The position numbers and the translations under genes are program-made. The notes below the pieces were generated by a model. The model was not told the origin of the DNA. It saw nothing but the letters and a program-made list of their open reading frames with translations, and made no database searches. From Sisyra terminalis (taxonomy: Eukaryota > Arthropoda > Insecta > Neuroptera > Sisyridae), in the NCBI GenBank assembly GCA_958496175.1, contig OY292275.1, positions 4,340,001 to 4,404,000 on the forward strand: a stretch of DNA of 64,000 nucleotides, written 5' to 3'. This document shows positions 60,838-64,000 of the stretch, one piece after another. Every line of letters starts with the position of its first letter. The first letter of the stretch is position 1.

Positions 60838-63005
60838 AATTTTTCCAGGAAAATCCCAGAGATCACTTTTGGTGCTTCGGAAATAAATATGGTCCTTGGT
60901 CCAATAATTTCAATTCTTTGTTGATGCAACAAACTACAGCAGAATTTTTAATCCTTCATTTACATTTGACTTACAAAAATGATTCTTGCAATTATTTACA
61001 CAATGATGCACTCTACCATTGCTTCATAGAAATCATTAAAAAATTCACTATTTTTTAGGAAAATCCCAGGACTCTTTTCTTGGTATTATGCACTCTGCCA
61101 TTGCTTCATAGATATCATTAAAAAATAAACTAGTTTTTAGGAAAATCCCAAGAATTTTTTCTTGGTATTATGCACTTTGCGATTGGTTCATAGGTATCAT
61201 TAAAAAACGAACTTCATTCCAGGAAAATCCCAGGAATCATTGCATTTGATCAAAACCAAAGCCGATTCTTGCAATTATTTGCACTCTTATGCACTCTGCC
61301 ATTATTCCATTGGTACCATTTATTAAAAAACTAAATTATTTTCAAGGAAAATTCCAAGATTCTTGTCTTGGTCAGGTAACTAAATGGCATTGAAATATAC
61401 GTTAACTCTTTATACTCTTTTCAAAACTTTCCTCTAAATAAATAAAAACCAAATTTCCTGATTACCCTAAAAAAATATAAGCAATGGTAAACCAATACAC
61501 TCATGGTACTAAAAAACCACCTGTTTTTTTGTAACTATAGACAACAATCTAAATATTAATCCGAATTTTATACAATTTCTTTTGAAAAACCAACTTTGTA
61601 CCCCTTTTTTTCGATTCTCCAAATAGTCTAAGTGGTTTATTATTATTTAAATTATTCAATAAAAATAATTGAAAATTAGCTCAATTTTATCAAAGGATAC
61701 CACAAACTTATATCGGAAAGACCTATAAGTCTAGAAATTTGAATTTTTAAGTCAATTTTCTTTATGACCTTCCTAGTTGAATATTCTTCTGGCCACCACA
61801 TAGATGAAAATTCTTCCTTTTGTAAAGGTCTATGATTTCCATACTTTTCCGTTTTGTAGGTACTACTGTGGTAAATGACTTACCAAAAGAAATCTTAGAC
61901 TCATGTTCTATAAGTCTAAACAAGAAAAAAGAGTCGTGGAAATTTGGAAAAATGTCGATTGTTGGGAAAAAGGAAAAGTTAACATTGTTGATTTCATGGC
62001 ATATCAATTTTTATATAAAATATTCATTAATTTCCTTTCTAATTTTACTTTAAACTTAGAATACAATTTTCTTTGCAGATTTATTCCAGGAAAATCCCAA
62101 GAATCACTTTTGGTGCTTCGGAAACAAGATCCTTGGTCCAATAATTTCAATTTTTTGTTGATGCAACAAAGCTTAGCATTATCTTTGATTTCCTCATTTG
62201 CATTTGATCAAAAAACAAAGACGATTCTTGCAATTATTTGCACTCTTATGCACTCTGCCATTATTTCATAGATACCATTTATTAAAAAACTAAACTATTT
62301 TCAAGGAAAATTCCAAAATTCTTTTCTTGGTCAGGTAACTAAATGGCATTGAAATATCCATTAACTCTTAATACTCTTTTTCAAACTGTCATCTTAATAA
62401 GCTTAAATCAAATTTACTCACTACCCTGAAATAAAAACAATGATTAACCAATGTATTCGTATTATCAGGAAAACACCTGTTTTTTAATGCAATAATCAAC
62501 AATATATGGAACCAAATTTTCTTTATTTTTCTTTGATACCCCTTTTGAACTTGGTACCCCTTTTTTTCGACCCTCCGAATAGTCTAAGTGGTTTATTATG
62601 GTTTAAATTTTTGTCCAGAAAGGAATTTACTTTAGTTGTTCTGTAAAAATCATTAAAATTTAATGATTTTTACAGAATTTTTATCGATCAAATTGAGGTA
62701 ATATTTAATATTACCTCAATTTGATCGGGAGATACCCCAAATTATACCGGGAAAACCTATAAGTTTAGAAATTTAAATTTTAGAACCAAATTTTCTTTGT
62801 GATCTATGAATTTGAATTTTCTTCTGGCTACCACATCGATGAAAATTCTTCCTTTTTCAAAGGCCCATAATTTTTATTCTTCTCCTTTATGTAGCTAATG
62901 ATTAATTTATCTTGGACTCATTTTCTATTCGCTTTAACAACAAAAGAGTCGTAGAAGTTTTTAAAACTGTCGATTGTTGGGAAGAAGGAAAACTTAAAGT
63001 TCATA
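60838..63005. repeat. ~1.23-kb tandem duplication with an internal short array
   Basis: Unit 1 (from 60845, ccaggaaaatccca) and unit 2 (from 62085) align in order: cacttttggtgcttcgg, ggtccaataatttcaat, gcactctgccattatt, ggtcaggtaac, tagtctaagtggtttatta, ttctggccaccacat, tgtcgattgttgggaa. Unit 1 also contains 3-4 tandem copies of an 85-95 bp subunit (60995-61250). Short frames run through the duplicated 3' part but are not equally open in both units. Unit 2 is cut short by a family-A insertion. Confidence 0.8.
62639..62727. repeat. Two adjacent perfect palindromes
   Basis: 62639-62677 has 19-bp arms and one central base (TTCTGTAAAAATCATTAAA and its complement). 62685-62727 has 21-bp arms and one central T. 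The corresponding place in unit 1 (about 61655-61700) has only single, diverged arms. Confidence 0.92.
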
Positions 63006-63336
63006 TCAAAATAAGATTTTTTCGCCGACTTTGAACAGTTATACTGTGTATACAATATATAAAATATATTACAGTTCAATTTATTAACATAAACGTGAAC
63101 AGAAGTTCAAACAAAAATATTCGTGACGTATTGCCCAGATACGTATTTCGATTGCCAAGCAACCTTCATCAGTGGTCATCAAGTAGTTTGGATCACTCCA
63201 TAACTGCTTTGTGATGATTCACTTAATGAATGAAGATTGCTTGGAAATCAAAATACGTATCTGGGCAATACGTCACGAATATTTTTGTTTGAACTTCTGT
63301 TCAAGTTTATGTTAATAAATTGGACTGCAATATATT
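63006..63336. mobile_element. Family-A foldback, copy A5, opposite orientation
   Basis: 331 bp between perfect 12-bp duplications TTAAAGTTCATA (62994-63005 and 63337-63348). The complete terminus TCAAAATAAGATTTTTT is on the left and the truncated end on the right, the reverse of A1 and A3. The left-arm motif is intact on the minus strand; the right-arm copy has lost the CTGATGA core. Confidence 0.88.
63132..63184 (-). ncRNA. Hammerhead-like motif, A5 left arm
   Basis: Minus strand: CTGATGA, A, GGTTGC/GCAATC (helix II kept through one G-U pair), GAAA, TACGTATC, TGG. CCA before the core can pair with TGG. Confidence 0.35.
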
Positions 63337-63348
63337 TTAAAGTTCATA

Positions 63349-64000
63349 AAATTTGTCATTTAATTGTAAATATATTTTTAAATAAATAATCTCTTAAGTT
63401 TCCCTCTAATTTCTGTCCTGATTTCACCAAAGCTTTCCGTATGCATAAAATTGGATTGGAAAGTTTTACTCAGGTAATAATTGACACCGAATACCCCGAT
63501 ACCCCGCCGTTTGCTTTCCACCTTCGAATTTCTTCCCTCACTAAGACAATCATTATTTAATTTAACGCCACCTAAGCCGAATCTATGAAATGATTTTGAC
63601 TTGAGAGCTTTAAGGAGCTTTCACGTGTCTGCGCCAATAATACAGACGTGTAGCCGCCGTAGATGAGCTAGATTTAAATCCAATTTGTTTGGAAAATTTA
63701 GTCGAAAATTTCCGTGAAGCGCCATTTATTTTATTTTCGCCTGTTTGTCGTAATCTTTTAGACAAATTTCACGGAGGGCATTACGGCTATCAAGCGAAAT
63801 ATATATTTATAAATTGTGTGTATATATATGTATGTATGTGCGAAAGAGTGAGTACGATTCTCGTTGGCGTATGTCGTAAGACGAATTGTGGCCAATAAAT
63901 CTTTTGGCACTCGTTTAAATCAAAGGCGTGATGTATTTTCTATTTAAATAATGTCAGCCATTAGTTGTTGTTGCCAAAGGATGGAGGATATACACTGGCA
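63349..64000. other. Non-coding DNA, GC-richer toward the end
   Basis: No gene recognised. The 69-codon frame at 63689 has no domain and runs through a TATG microsatellite-like tract. Confidence 0.4.

Noticed and set aside
60995..61250. Short repeats with fairly regular spacing, considered as a CRISPR-like array
   Set aside because: The whole 85-95 bp unit is repeated, including the 'spacers', which is an ordinary tandem repeat; the genome is eukaryotic in character.
61903..62271. 122-codon frame across the tandem duplication
   Set aside because: It spans the junction of the two duplicated units and is not open at the equivalent place in the second unit; no domain is recognisable.

Overview
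This is a 64-kb piece of an AT-rich arthropod genome, most likely an insect and possibly a fly. The evidence is the mix of Jockey-type and RTE-like non-LTR retrotransposon fragments, a mariner fossil, hAT-like and TTAA-flanked MITEs, long A/T tracts and microsatellites. There is no sign of prokaryotic gene organisation. I found no intact host gene, convincing exon, rRNA or tRNA. The window reads as intergenic DNA or the inside of very long introns. Nearly every open frame is short, AT-driven, and a by-product of palindromes or simple repeats. The only coding-derived sequences I can support are decayed transposon proteins: a Jockey-like reverse transcriptase (53825-54990, minus), a second LINE C-terminus (26983-27317, minus), RTE-like pieces (11760-12080, 18141-18275, 49420-50290, 51161-51500) and a mariner transposase (46520-47400, plus).

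Layout. 0.8-1.7 kb: a hairpin module and a hAT-like end. 2.2-4.4 kb: a tandem array of ~630-bp units, each unit broken by a different inserted element. 5.7-10.2 kb and 12.7-13.7 kb: long inverted-repeat (foldback) elements of families B and C, with a nested family-A foldback. 15.8-16.1 kb: a small foldback. 17.2-18.2 and 24.7-25.0 kb: a degenerate tandem repeat. 27.3-29.3 kb: a ~2-kb AT-rich element. 30.8-32.9 kb: a hairpin-rich tandem array. 35.1-37.65 kb: three inverted-repeat elements side by side. 39.1-42.2 kb: a composite tandem array with family-B foldbacks. 43.9-47.4 kb: two family-A copies and the mariner fossil. 49.4-51.5 kb: RTE-like debris. 53.8-55.0 kb: Jockey RT. 55.57-56.5 kb: a hAT MITE and a tandem duplication. 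58.1-59.8 kb: a family-C foldback interrupted by a TTAA-flanked element. 60.8-63.0 kb: a ~1.23-kb tandem duplication ending in another family-A insertion. Between these lie GC-richer, low-repeat islands (about 4.6-5.6, 13.9-15.6, 19.5-21.9, 29.8-30.7, 33.5-34.5, 38.4-39.1, 52.3-53.7, 63.4-64 kb) that could hold regulatory DNA, although I can assign none.

Most interesting signal. Three unrelated-looking foldback families carry, in both arms, the same motif: CTGANGA, one extra nucleotide, a 5-6 bp hairpin, then GAAA. This closely resembles the hammerhead ribozyme core (CUGANGA, helix II, GAAA) but has one extra base. Four of five family-A copies have 12-15 bp target-site duplications, as expected of retroposition. 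Hammerhead motifs are known in Penelope-like retroelements, so these may be small non-autonomous relatives. I ran no database or folding searches; element ends are by eye, usually accurate to within about 10 bp.
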